A DNA stretch of 64,000 bases from Planctomyces sp. SH-PL62 (lineage in GTDB: Bacteria; Planctomycetota; Planctomycetia; Isosphaerales; Isosphaeraceae), in NCBI RefSeq assembly GCF_001610895.1, contig NZ_CP011273.1:2976001-3040000 (forward strand), read 5' to 3'. A program made the translations under genes and the position numbers. The number at the start of each line of letters is the position of its first letter. Position 1 is the stretch's first letter. Shown in pieces: positions 46,126 to 54,224 of the stretch. Below the pieces are notes generated by a model. The model worked only from the letters and a program-made list of their open reading frames with translations. It searched no databases and was not told where the DNA came from.

Positions 46126-47118
46126 TTGAGCACGCTTTTCAGCCGTCTCCGCGAGTGGCGCGCGATCGCCGCGACCGCTCCCGTCTTCCAGGACCCCCAG
46201 GCGGCGGGGGGGTGGGAAGCCGAGCGTTTTCTCAAGGACCTGGTGGAGTCGCACGCCAATTTCAAGGGTGCGGGCCTGTACCCGAACAAGAGGGTGCCCG
46301 CCGGCCGTCGCCGTCGCGAGATCGACCTGATCGTGGTGACCGCCAAGCGGATCCACGTCATCGAGGTGAAGAACTGGTCGGGGAGTCTCCGCGTCGGCCC
46401 CGGCGGCTGGATCCAGACCAATCGCGACGGCCGCGAGATCCAGCACCCCGACCTGGTGGCCGACCATCAGGCCAAGAACCTGGCCTTGATCGAGTATCTC
46501 CAGGGGAAGGGGATCGCGCTCGACGCCGGAGCGATGGGGAAATACATGACGAACAAGGTCGTCTTCATAAATCGGCGGCTGGCGGTCGAGGATCGGGCCA
46601 TCGGCGATAATCCGGGGGTGCTGCTGCCGGATCGGCTCGAGGCCTATCTCGGCGGCCAACGGCGGTCGGGCCTCGGCGAGCGGGTCCTCGGCTCGGTGGT
46701 CCAGTGGTGCTTCGACACCGAGTCCGCCGACGCCGTGATGGACGACCGATTCGGCAGCCTGACGTCGGACAAGGTCCGGGCGATCCAGGCCGCGGTGGAT
46801 CGCCTGGCCACCTGGGACACGTTGCGGTTCCACGGCTCCCGGACCGAGACCGGCGACCTCCTCAGCGTCTCGATCGGCGATGAGGTCGTGCCGCGCGATC
46901 GGATCGGCGGCCGGGGCGAAGTCGCCGTTCGCTGGACGCGGAACCGGGCCTGGGGGCTCTTGAAGGCGATCACCGGGTTCGGGTCGCTGGGAAAGCTGAG
47001 GTCGTCGACCGGGACGCGGCCGATCTCCGTCCACGACTTCGTCCTGTTCCATCGCGCCGGGGAGCCCTCCCCGAGCCGGATCCCGCTGGTGTCGCTGGAC
47101 GGGGTCTCGCTCGGATAG
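46126..47118 (+). CDS. NERD (nuclease-related) domain protein
   Basis: A 330-residue protein with an N-terminal NERD domain: GGWEAERFLKDLVESH, the catalytic-like REIDLIVVTAKRIHVIEVKNWSG (D-x(n)-E-x-K arrangement of the endonuclease fold, residues about 65-87) and HPDLVADHQAKNLALIEYL. NERD domains are predicted nucleases found in DNA-handling and phage-defence contexts. The C-terminal half is unassigned and ends near a basic patch. The start is TTG at 46126 with GGGAGGG nine bases upstream. No defence partner gene is adjacent. Confidence 0.85.
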   Translation: MSTLFSRLREWRAIAATAPVFQDPQAAGGWEAERFLKDLVESHANFKGAGLYPNKRVPAGRRRREIDLIVVTAKRIHVIEVKNWSGSLRVGPGGWIQTNRDGREIQHPDLVADHQAKNLALIEYLQGKGIALDAGAMGKYMTNKVVFINRRLAVEDRAIGDNPGVLLPDRLEAYLGGQRRSGLGERVLGSVVQWCFDTESADAVMDDRFGSLTSDKVRAIQAAVDRLATWDTLRFHGSRTETGDLLSVSIGDEVVPRDRIGGRGEVAVRWTRNRAWGLLKAITGFGSLGKLRSSTGTRPISVHDFVLFHRAGEPSPSRIPLVSLDGVSLG

Positions 47119-47272
47119 TCCCCCTCCATCGCGAGTCGGTCCCGTCGGCGGCTGGTCGCTCGACTCGACTTCCGGGCTGTGTTAGCTTCGGAAGGCGCGA
47201 GGACGAAGGGGGTCGCGGGGCGTCGCCTCGGCCTCGCTTTCCGGGGTCGTGCGAGCGGCCGGAGGCGACGTG

Positions 47273-48151
47273 ATGTTCAAGATCCTGGCCGTCGGCGAGG
47301 TGCTCTGGGACCTGTTGCCCGGCGGAAAGCAACTCGGCGGCGCGCCGGCGAATTTCGCCTACCACGCCCGGGCGTTCGGGGCCGACGCGCGGATCGTCAC
47401 CCGGGTAGGCGACGACGACCTGGGCCGCGAGGTCCTGGAACGCTTCCGCGCCCTGGGCCTGCCGACCGACACGGTCGAGGTCGATGCCGAGGCCCCGACC
47501 GGCACGGTCTCGGTCGACGTCGACGCGGCGGGCCAGCCGCGGTACACGATCCATGAAGACGTCGCCTGGGACCGGATCGAGGCCGGGCCGACGGCGATGG
47601 CGCACGCCGCCGAGGCCGACGCGGTCTGCTTCGGCAGCCTCGCCCAGCGGTCGGCGAAATCGCGAGAGGCGATCGCGCGGATCGTCGCCGCGACGCGGCC
47701 CGACGCCCTTCGCATCCTCGACGTCAACCTCCGGCCGCCGTTCGTGGACCGCGAGGTGGTCGAGCGGTCGCTGGGGATGGCGAACGTGCTCAAGCTCAAC
47801 GACGAGGAACTGGGCGTGCTGGCCGGGATGTTCGGCCTCGCCGGGTCGCCTCGGGAGATCGTCGAGGCGCTCGCGGGACGGTTCGGCCTCCGCCTGGTCG
47901 CCGTCACGCGGGGGACGGCCGGCAGTTTGCTGTTCGCCGAGGGACGGTGGTCCGATCGGCCGGGGACGCCCGTCGAGGTGGTCGACACGATCGGCGCCGG
48001 CGACGCGTTCACCGCGGCGATGACGATGGGGCTCCTGGCGGGGCGGCCGCTCGACGAGATCAACCGGCGGGCCGACGCCGTCGCCGCCTTCGTGTGCACA
48101 CGACCGGGGGGGACGCCCGCGCTCCCCGAGTCGCTCCGCAGCGGGTTCTGA
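47273..48151 (+). CDS. PfkB-family sugar kinase (fructokinase-like)
   Basis: A 292-residue ribokinase-fold kinase that phosphorylates a sugar with ATP. Motifs: VGEVLWDLLPGG and LGGAPANFAYHARAFG near the N-terminus (substrate binding), VTRGTAGSLLF, and the PfkB signature VDTIGAGDAFTAA near residue 243 with the catalytic Asp. The pattern is closest to fructokinases. GGAGG lies seven bases before the ATG at 47273. The MFS sugar transporter gene follows after 12 bases, suggesting import and phosphorylation in one operon. Confidence 0.93.
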   Translation: MFKILAVGEVLWDLLPGGKQLGGAPANFAYHARAFGADARIVTRVGDDDLGREVLERFRALGLPTDTVEVDAEAPTGTVSVDVDAAGQPRYTIHEDVAWDRIEAGPTAMAHAAEADAVCFGSLAQRSAKSREAIARIVAATRPDALRILDVNLRPPFVDREVVERSLGMANVLKLNDEELGVLAGMFGLAGSPREIVEALAGRFGLRLVAVTRGTAGSLLFAEGRWSDRPGTPVEVVDTIGAGDAFTAAMTMGLLAGRPLDEINRRADAVAAFVCTRPGGTPALPESLRSGF

Positions 48152-48163
48152 ATCGGTCGCGTC

Positions 48164-49579
48164 GTGGAGGTTCGCTTGGACGTTTCCTTCGATCGTTCGT
48201 CAGCCGACGACTCGGCCGCGTCCGGGGCGCGGTCGCTCTCGGGCCCGTTGATTTTCGCCACGTTCGTCGCCAGCCTCGGGGGGCTGCTGTTCGGATTCGA
48301 CGTGGCCATCATGTCGGGGACGACCGACGCGCTCACCCGGGTTTTCGGCCTGACCGGGATGACGCTGGGCTTCACGATCGCGAGCGGCCCGCTGGGGACG
48401 GTGCTCGGCTCGCTGATCGCGGGCAAGCCGGCCGACGTCTGGGGCCGACGGCCCTTGCTGTCGGTGCTGGCGATCGCCTATCTCGTCTCGGCCCTGGGCT
48501 GCGCGTTGGCGTGGGACTGGTGGTCGCTGCTGGTCTTCCGCATCCTCGGCGGGGTGGCGGTCGGCGCGGCGTCGGTGATCGCGCCCCTGTACATCGCCGA
48601 GATCGCCCCGGCCCGGTATCGCGGGCGGCTGGTGGCCACCGTCCAGTTCAACATCGTGCTGGGCATCCAGCTCGCCTTTTTGTCCAACTACGTCATCGCG
48701 CAGCTGGGGCTGGGCGAGGACGACTGGCGTTGGATGCTGGGCGTGCAGGCGATCCCCTCGGCCCTGTTCTTCGTCCTGGCCCTGATGATCCCGGAAAGCC
48801 CGCGCTGGCTGGTGGGGCAAGGTCGGGTCGAGGAGGCCCGCCGCGTGCTGACGTCGATCGGGGCCGACGAGGCGGTCGACGCCGAGATCGCCGAGATCGA
48901 AGAGTCGCTGCGGGGCACGGGCCTGGCCGACGACGACGCCCTGTTCCAGCGCGCCTACCTCAAGCCGATCCTGCTGGCCGTGGCGATCGCGGCGTTCAAC
49001 CAGCTCTCGGGGATCAACGCGGTCCTCTTCTACGCCCCCACGGTCTTCGCGATGACCGGCGCGGGGAAGGACGCGGCGCTGTTGCAGGCGGTGCTCGTCG
49101 GCGGCACGAACCTGATCTTCACGATGCTGGCGATGACGGTCATCGACCGCTTCGGCCGCCGCGTGCTGATGCTCGTCGGGTCGATCGGCTACATCCTGAG
49201 CCTGTCGGCGACGGCCTGGGCCTTCTACACCTACGGCACGGAGTTCACGGGCTTCGGCGGCTGGGTCGTCCTGATCAGCCTCCTGGTGTTCATCGCCTCG
49301 CACGCGTTCGGCCAGGGGGCGGTGATCTGGGTTTATATCAGCGAGGTCTTCCCCAACCGCGTCCGGGCCAAGGGGCAGGCGTTGGGGAGCGTCGTCCACT
49401 GGATCGGCGCCCTGGCCATCACCCAGACGTTCCCCATGATCGCCGAGCGGTCGGGCGGGCACGCCTTCGCCTTCTACGCGGCGATGATGGTCCTGCAGCT
49501 AGTCTGGGTCCTCACCTCCATGCCGGAGACCAAGGGCGTGCCGCTCGAACGGCTCCAGAAGGAACTGGGCCTTTCCTGA
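48164..49579 (+). CDS. Sugar-porter MFS transporter
   Basis: A 471-residue transporter with twelve membrane segments and sugar-porter signatures: GGLLFGFDVAIMSGTT in TM1, GKPADVWGRRPLLS between TM2 and TM3, PESPRWLVGQGR after TM6, DRFGRRVLM after TM8 and the final PETKGVPLE. It imports a hexose or pentose by proton symport. A GTG at 48164 gives the full frame; an in-frame TTG at 48176 with GGAGG five bases upstream is a serious alternative. It lies between the kinase and arabinofuranosidase genes, consistent with pentose or hexose uptake. Confidence 0.94.
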   Translation: MEVRLDVSFDRSSADDSAASGARSLSGPLIFATFVASLGGLLFGFDVAIMSGTTDALTRVFGLTGMTLGFTIASGPLGTVLGSLIAGKPADVWGRRPLLSVLAIAYLVSALGCALAWDWWSLLVFRILGGVAVGAASVIAPLYIAEIAPARYRGRLVATVQFNIVLGIQLAFLSNYVIAQLGLGEDDWRWMLGVQAIPSALFFVLALMIPESPRWLVGQGRVEEARRVLTSIGADEAVDAEIAEIEESLRGTGLADDDALFQRAYLKPILLAVAIAAFNQLSGINAVLFYAPTVFAMTGAGKDAALLQAVLVGGTNLIFTMLAMTVIDRFGRRVLMLVGSIGYILSLSATAWAFYTYGTEFTGFGGWVVLISLLVFIASHAFGQGAVIWVYISEVFPNRVRAKGQALGSVVHWIGALAITQTFPMIAERSGGHAFAFYAAMMVLQLVWVLTSMPETKGVPLERLQKELGLS

Positions 49580-49599
49580 AGAAGTCGGAGAGTGCGATC

Positions 49600-51171
49600 A
49601 TGATCAACCGTCGAGGGTTTCTGGGGGCGGCGGGCGCCGGCGCGGTCGCGCTGGGCGGCCTGGGAGCCTCGCGCGCGGCGGGCGGCGCGACCGTGGACGT
49701 CTTGCTGGACGAGCCGATCGGCACGATCCGCCCCGAGATCTACAGCCACTTCACCGAGCACATCGGCGGCGTGATCTACGACGGCATCTGGGTCGGGCCC
49801 GACTCGAAGGTCGCGAACATCGGCGGCGTCCGCAAGCAGCTGGTCGACCACATGAAGCGGCTGGGCGAGGTCGTCGTCCGCTGGCCCGGCGGCTGTTTCG
49901 CCGACGCCTACCACTGGCGCGACGGGATCGGGCCGGCGGCGAAGCGCCCCCGCCGCTTCGGCCGCTGGAAGGAGGTCACGGAGCCGAACGCGTTCGGCAC
50001 CCACGAGTTCATGCGGTTCTGCCGGCTCTGCGGCGACGCCCCGTACTTCGCCGCCAACGTCGGGATGGGCTCGCCCTCGGAGTTCCAGGACTGGGTCGAG
50101 TACTGCAACGCCCCCGCCGGCGCGACCACGCTGGCCGACGAGCGCGTCGCCAACGGCGACCGGGACCCGTTCGGGGTCGCCTACTGGGGGGTGGGCAACG
50201 AAAGCTGGGGGTGCGGCGGCAAGTTCACCCCCGAGGACTACTGCCGCGAGTACCGGCGGTTCACCGAGTGGGTCCCCGAATACGGCGTGAAGCCCTACCT
50301 CATCGCCGCCGGCCCGAACGGCAACGACATGGACTGGACCCGTCGCTTCTTCGCCAAGTGGGTCGACGGCGCTCGCGCCCCGCTCGCGGCCTTCGCCGCG
50401 CACTACTACTGCGGGACCACCGGCCACGCGCTGGAGTTCAGCGTCGACCAGTGGTACGAGATGCTCCACAAGGCGAACTTCATGGAGACCCTGATCCGCG
50501 AGCAATGGGCGGCGATGGGCGAGTTCGACCCCGAGCGCCGGGTGAAGCTGATCATCGACGAGTGGGGATGCTGGCACCCGCCGGGGACCGAGATCAACCC
50601 CAGGCACCTATACGAGCAGATGGGCTGCCTCCGCGACGCCCTGGTCGCCGCGCTGACGCTCGACGTCTTCAACCGCCACGCCGACAAGGTGGACATGGCG
50701 AACGTCGCGCAGCTCATCAACAACATCCATTCGCTGTTCCTCGCCGACGGCGACAAATTCGTCTGCACGCCGACTTTCCACGTCTTTGAGATGTACCGCC
50801 CCCACCACGGCGCGACCAGCGTGCGCGTCGAGGCGCAGTCCCCCGAGGTCCCGTTCAAGATCGGCAACCGCGACGCGAAGCTCTTCCGAGTGGCCGGCTC
50901 GGCCTCGCGGGCCGGCGCGAAGGCGGTCACGATCACCCTCGTCCATTCGCACGCGACCGAGCCCGTCGAGGCCGAGGTCCGCCTCAAGGGCGCCGAGGCG
51001 GCTTCGGTCCGCAAGACCGTCCTCAGCCACGCCGAGCTGAACGCCCACAACACCTTCGAGACGCCCGACGCGGTCGCGCCGATGTCGGCCGACGCCGACC
51101 TCCGGGGGGGCTCGCTCCGCGTCGTCCTCGATCCGGCGTCGGTGACGCGGTTCGACGTGATCCTGTCGTGA
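49600..51171 (+). CDS. Tat-exported GH51 alpha-L-arabinofuranosidase
   Basis: A 523-residue enzyme that releases arabinose from arabinan or arabinoxylan. The N-terminus has a twin-arginine signal (RRGFLGAAGAGAVALGGLGASRA). GH51 features: IYSHFTEHIGGVIYDGIWVG, VVRWPGGCFADAYHW, the acid/base motif YWGVGNESWGCGG (Glu near residue 203) and the nucleophile motif LIIDEWGCWHPPG (Glu near 323). A C-terminal beta-sandwich follows. Release of arabinose outside the cytoplasm fits the adjacent sugar importer and kinase. The start is 21 bases after the transporter stop. Confidence 0.94.
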   Translation: MINRRGFLGAAGAGAVALGGLGASRAAGGATVDVLLDEPIGTIRPEIYSHFTEHIGGVIYDGIWVGPDSKVANIGGVRKQLVDHMKRLGEVVVRWPGGCFADAYHWRDGIGPAAKRPRRFGRWKEVTEPNAFGTHEFMRFCRLCGDAPYFAANVGMGSPSEFQDWVEYCNAPAGATTLADERVANGDRDPFGVAYWGVGNESWGCGGKFTPEDYCREYRRFTEWVPEYGVKPYLIAAGPNGNDMDWTRRFFAKWVDGARAPLAAFAAHYYCGTTGHALEFSVDQWYEMLHKANFMETLIREQWAAMGEFDPERRVKLIIDEWGCWHPPGTEINPRHLYEQMGCLRDALVAALTLDVFNRHADKVDMANVAQLINNIHSLFLADGDKFVCTPTFHVFEMYRPHHGATSVRVEAQSPEVPFKIGNRDAKLFRVAGSASRAGAKAVTITLVHSHATEPVEAEVRLKGAEAASVRKTVLSHAELNAHNTFETPDAVAPMSADADLRGGSLRVVLDPASVTRFDVILS

Positions 51172-51313
51172 AGGATCGGCCGATTTCGACCCTCGTCATG
51201 GAAGCAGCGTCGGGGCTCCCGGCATGACTGTTGCTTGCGCGATGAGGTCGGAGTTCGAACATCGAACGAGCGACACTCTTGCGACCGGCCGAGGCCGGCG
51301 GATCGGGGGCCAG

Positions 51314-51553
51314 ATGCGGTTCATCCAGGCGATCTTGCTGCTGATTTTTCTCGGGGCCGTCGGGCTCTTCGCGGTCCAGAACACCGACCCGATCACGGTC
51401 TCGTTCTGGAACTGGAAGACCACCGGGCCGGTGGCCCTGATGGCGATCGTCGCGTACCTGCTGGGGATGCTCAGCGGTTGGACGGTCGTCTCGTTCTTCT
51501 CTCGCTCGCTGCGCCGGGTGTCGGAACAGCCGACCGCGCGCGTCATCGACTGA
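51314..51553 (+). CDS. LapA-domain membrane protein
   Basis: A 79-residue protein with two membrane segments (FIQAILLLIFLGAVGLFAVQ and VALMAIVAYLLGMLSGWTVV) bracketing a short QNTDPITVSFWNWKT loop, the typical LapA/DUF1049 pattern. Related proteins help assemble lipopolysaccharide. The ATG at 51314 is preferred because the upstream ATG at 51224 adds an unconserved, hydrophilic stretch. The next gene begins nine bases downstream, so the two may be co-expressed. Confidence 0.85.
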   Translation: MRFIQAILLLIFLGAVGLFAVQNTDPITVSFWNWKTTGPVALMAIVAYLLGMLSGWTVVSFFSRSLRRVSEQPTARVID

Positions 51554-51561
51554 GGAACTCC

Positions 51562-52308
51562 ATGAGTCGAACGGATCTCGAACTTTACAACGAGGCGGGG
51601 GGCTTCATGATCGGCTCCGCGAGCCTCCACGGCGGGGCCTTCGCCGGCGTGGAGGAGGGCGACGCCGGGTGGCTCGCGGGGATCGAGGCCGGGGCCTTCC
51701 TGCCGTTCCGGCTCGTCCAGGACGACGGCTTCCTCATCCGTGTCATGGTCGACGAGCCGCTCGCGGCGCGGGAACGGGACGAGTGGGTCGGCCGCACGCG
51801 CCACAGGCTGATCATCCCGGCCGGCCGGCTCGTCGTCGTCGGGGGCTGTTGGGAGTACCTGGCGGGCGAGGAGATGGACGAGTTCACCGCCTCGCTCGAC
51901 GTCCCCCCCGGCGACGACCTGGCCGAGGTCTACACCTATTACCACGGCGTCAACGGCGAATCCTGCCTGAGGGAGGCCGGGCCCGATGAACCGATCGGCG
52001 CCTACTTCCGCCGCACCAGGTCGGGCGAGCCATGGCCTCCCTGGCTGCGACGTCATTGCGCGGAAGACCCTCGCGACGACCCCGGCCACGAGGACGAATG
52101 GCGTGACGTCGATCCCGACTACGGCGCGGAAGGGCCCTCCTGCATCGGGACCCTCCTCCGCCTGTCCTCCCTCGTCGGGGAGGCGCCGCCGCCCGTCGCG
52201 ATGGATCGCGGTTGGATCGCGATCGGGCAGGGGGCCAGGCGTCCGGACGCCTGCCCGCTGGGCGTGGTCGCCGACCGCCTCGCCCGCGCCGAGGCCGGTG
52301 ACGAGTAG
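51562..52308 (+). CDS. Unrecognised 248-aa acidic protein
   Basis: An acidic soluble protein, MSRTDLELYNEAGGFMIGSA onward, with a beta-rich N-terminal half (GRLVVVGGCWEYLAGEEMDEF) and a DEWRDVDPDYGAEGP stretch. I do not recognise the family. GAGGAA precedes the ATG, and GC-rich third codon positions support coding. It is convergent with a DUF1559 gene across a strong hairpin. Confidence 0.72.
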   Translation: MSRTDLELYNEAGGFMIGSASLHGGAFAGVEEGDAGWLAGIEAGAFLPFRLVQDDGFLIRVMVDEPLAARERDEWVGRTRHRLIIPAGRLVVVGGCWEYLAGEEMDEFTASLDVPPGDDLAEVYTYYHGVNGESCLREAGPDEPIGAYFRRTRSGEPWPPWLRRHCAEDPRDDPGHEDEWRDVDPDYGAEGPSCIGTLLRLSSLVGEAPPPVAMDRGWIAIGQGARRPDACPLGVVADRLARAEAGDE

Positions 52309-52325
52309 GCCCGCCCGGCGACGGG

Positions 52326-52366
52326 CCACGCCCGGCGGCCGCGAGCCCCGCGACGGCCGGGCGTGG
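52326..52366. terminator. Hairpin between convergent genes
   Basis: CCACGCCCGGC pairs with GCCGGGCGTGG (11 bp) around a GC-rich loop, midway between the plus-strand acidic protein gene and the minus-strand DUF1559 gene. Neither side has a T-run, but the stem is strong enough to serve both. Confidence 0.6.
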
Positions 52367-52389
52367 ATGGGGCTTCCGGTCGAACGGCC

Positions 52390-53424
52390 TCAGTAGCTGT
52401 CCGACGAGACGACCTCTTCACCGTCGCGCGAGCCCAGGGACATCCAGGTGTTCTGGTTGATCGAGTCCTTCACGAAGCGGACGGAGCCGTCCAGGAAGAG
52501 GACGTTGACGCCGCCGGGGTGGGCGCTCGACGGGATGTGGATGTGGCCGAAGTCGGTCCCGCAGCCGGCGGAGCAGTCCCAACGGCAGGACGAGAAGGCG
52601 TACTGGGTGGAGTTGGGCGGGAAGATGATCGAGGCGAGCGTCGCCCCCGGCGAGCCGGTCGCCCAGCTGACCCCGCGATTCGAGTTCGTGCCGGGGGTGG
52701 TGATGATCGCCTGCATGCAGTTCTGGGCGTACTGGATCACCTGCGGCATGATGGTCCGCGCGTCGCGGACGAGCATCTCCCCCGGGACGGAGCCGGGGAC
52801 GCCGGAGACGTACTGCCGCCACTTGCGCCGGGTGTTGTTGTAGTCGCCCACCAGGGCCTCGGTGTGCGAGATGGTGTTCGACGTGCCGTCGGTGATGTCG
52901 GCGACCGAATAGGCCCGCTGCCGGGGGGCGAAGGCGCCGTTGGTGTTGGTCGACCAGGGGTCGGTGCCGGTCCCGTACGAGCCGTGGTAATTGTTCAGGT
53001 TGTCACGCCCGGCCTGGCCGTCGGAGGGGCAGAGGAAGGCCGCGACGCGGGAGTTCCACGCGGTCCGGTTCAGCTCGGCGCCCGTCCCCCACCAGATGGT
53101 CCAGTTGAAGTTGCAGGAATTGTAGAGCGGCGTCTGCTCCAGGTACGGCAGCATCATCGCGTGGGCGCTGAAGGTGCCCCAGTCGGTCTGCTCTCCCACG
53201 TTGGCGTAGGCGATGGCGTTCCCCATGGGGAACGAGCCCACCGCCGAGTGGTAGTTGTGCATCCCCAACCCTATCTGCTTGAGGTTGTTCGTGCATTGCG
53301 CCCGTCGCGCCGCCTCTCGCGCCGATTGCACGGCCGGGAGCAGCAGGGCGATCAGGACGGCGATGATCGCGATCACCACCAGCAGCTCGATCAGCGTGAA
53401 GCCCCTGCGTCGAATGATCTTCAT
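52390..53424 (-). CDS. DUF1559 pseudopilin-like protein (4 of 6)
   Basis: A 344-residue pseudopilin-like protein starting [20 protein letters not shown], with [20 protein letters not shown], a [15 protein letters not shown] segment, paired Cys residues in RWDCSAGCG and the C-terminal [20 protein letters not shown] ending SSDSY. The small lipoprotein gene lies 85 bases upstream on the same strand. The ATG at 53424 begins the basic leader directly; the frame extends upstream without signal features. Confidence 0.93.
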   Translation of the reverse strand: MKIIRRRGFTLIELLVVIAIIAVLIALLLPAVQSAREAARRAQCTNNLKQIGLGMHNYHSAVGSFPMGNAIAYANVGEQTDWGTFSAHAMMLPYLEQTPLYNSCNFNWTIWWGTGAELNRTAWNSRVAAFLCPSDGQAGRDNLNNYHGSYGTGTDPWSTNTNGAFAPRQRAYSVADITDGTSNTISHTEALVGDYNNTRRKWRQYVSGVPGSVPGEMLVRDARTIMPQVIQYAQNCMQAIITTPGTNSNRGVSWATGSPGATLASIIFPPNSTQYAFSSCRWDCSAGCGTDFGHIHIPSSAHPGGVNVLFLDGSVRFVKDSINQNTWMSLGSRDGEEVVSSDSY

Positions 53425-53509
53425 AAAAGTAACAGTCCTGTCGGTGGATGTCCTGGAAAGGTTTCTCCGAGGAACTTCCCCGGAGCGAGTGCCACGCTCC
53501 GACGTTCGT

Positions 53510-53773
53510 TCACTCCGCCTTGGGGGCGTCCGCATCCCCACCCCCATCCTCCGGCTTGGCTTCCTTGGCGGGAGCCGCCTTGGGCGCCTTGGCCTTGCTT
53601 CCCCCCTTCTTGGATTGCATGTATTCCCTCATCGCGTCTTGGCCTCGGTTGTCGGCCTTGACGAATTCGGCCGTGCGGTCGACTCCCCCCGTCTCGGCCG
53701 ATTCCCCGCAACCGGCCAGGACAGCCGCGGCCAGGATGAACGGGACGGGCGCAAAACGAAATCCCCGATTCAT
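53510..53773 (-). CDS. Small lipoprotein, DUF1559 companion
   Basis: An 87-residue lipoprotein, signal [16 protein letters not shown] with a clear lipobox. The mature part ends in a Lys/Ala/Pro-rich, probably disordered tail ([20 protein letters not shown]). It is 85 bases upstream of a DUF1559 gene, in the same arrangement as 45440-45658. Confidence 0.82.
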   Translation of the reverse strand: MNRGFRFAPVPFILAAAVLAGCGESAETGGVDRTAEFVKADNRGQDAMREYMQSKKGGSKAKAPKAAPAKEAKPEDGGGDADAPKAE

Positions 53774-54224
53774 CGATCGGTCCCCCCTTCGCTGGGCATG
53801 TGTTGGGTTTGCGACAAGAGCTGGTCGGCCTTGGACCGCAGCCGAGGATGCGATTTCAGGCGATAGTGGGTCGAGCCAGACACTACTCGACGAATCTTCT
53901 CACGAAAAATATAAGAGATATCGATTCATCGAATTTCCGGACCCGGGCATGGGGGGGCCGGCGGCGCGTGACGGGCCGATCGTCGGCGGGGCCCGGTTCG
54001 GCGGGCGGGGATGAGGCGTGGGGAGGTGGGGCCGTCGAGTCAGAGAACCGACGGCCGCTCGACGTTTCGCCCCTCGCGGGGGAAGCCGGCACGGACGGGT
54101 CAAATGAGGGGAAGGACCGGCGCAGAGGGTGCCGGCGTGAGATCAAGCCGGCCTGGGAATACTCAGGGTTTCCATGCTCGTCCCCCTCGTTCGACCCCGT
54201 CCTTCGATCTGGGAGGGTGGACGC
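53774..54224. other. Gene-free stretch upstream of the lipoprotein gene
   Basis: About 450 bases with no convincing gene. An AT-rich patch at 53895-53935 is probably the promoter of the minus-strand lipoprotein/DUF1559 pair. Near 54065-54085 is a degraded form of the C-rich/G-rich palindrome (CCCCTCGCGGGGGAAG). Confidence 0.5.

Noticed and set aside
54115-54165. Possible repeat shared with 28885-28945 (GCCGGCGT...CCGGCCTG)
   Set aside because: Similarity over about 38 bases is only moderate and could reflect GC-rich chance; not strong enough to call.
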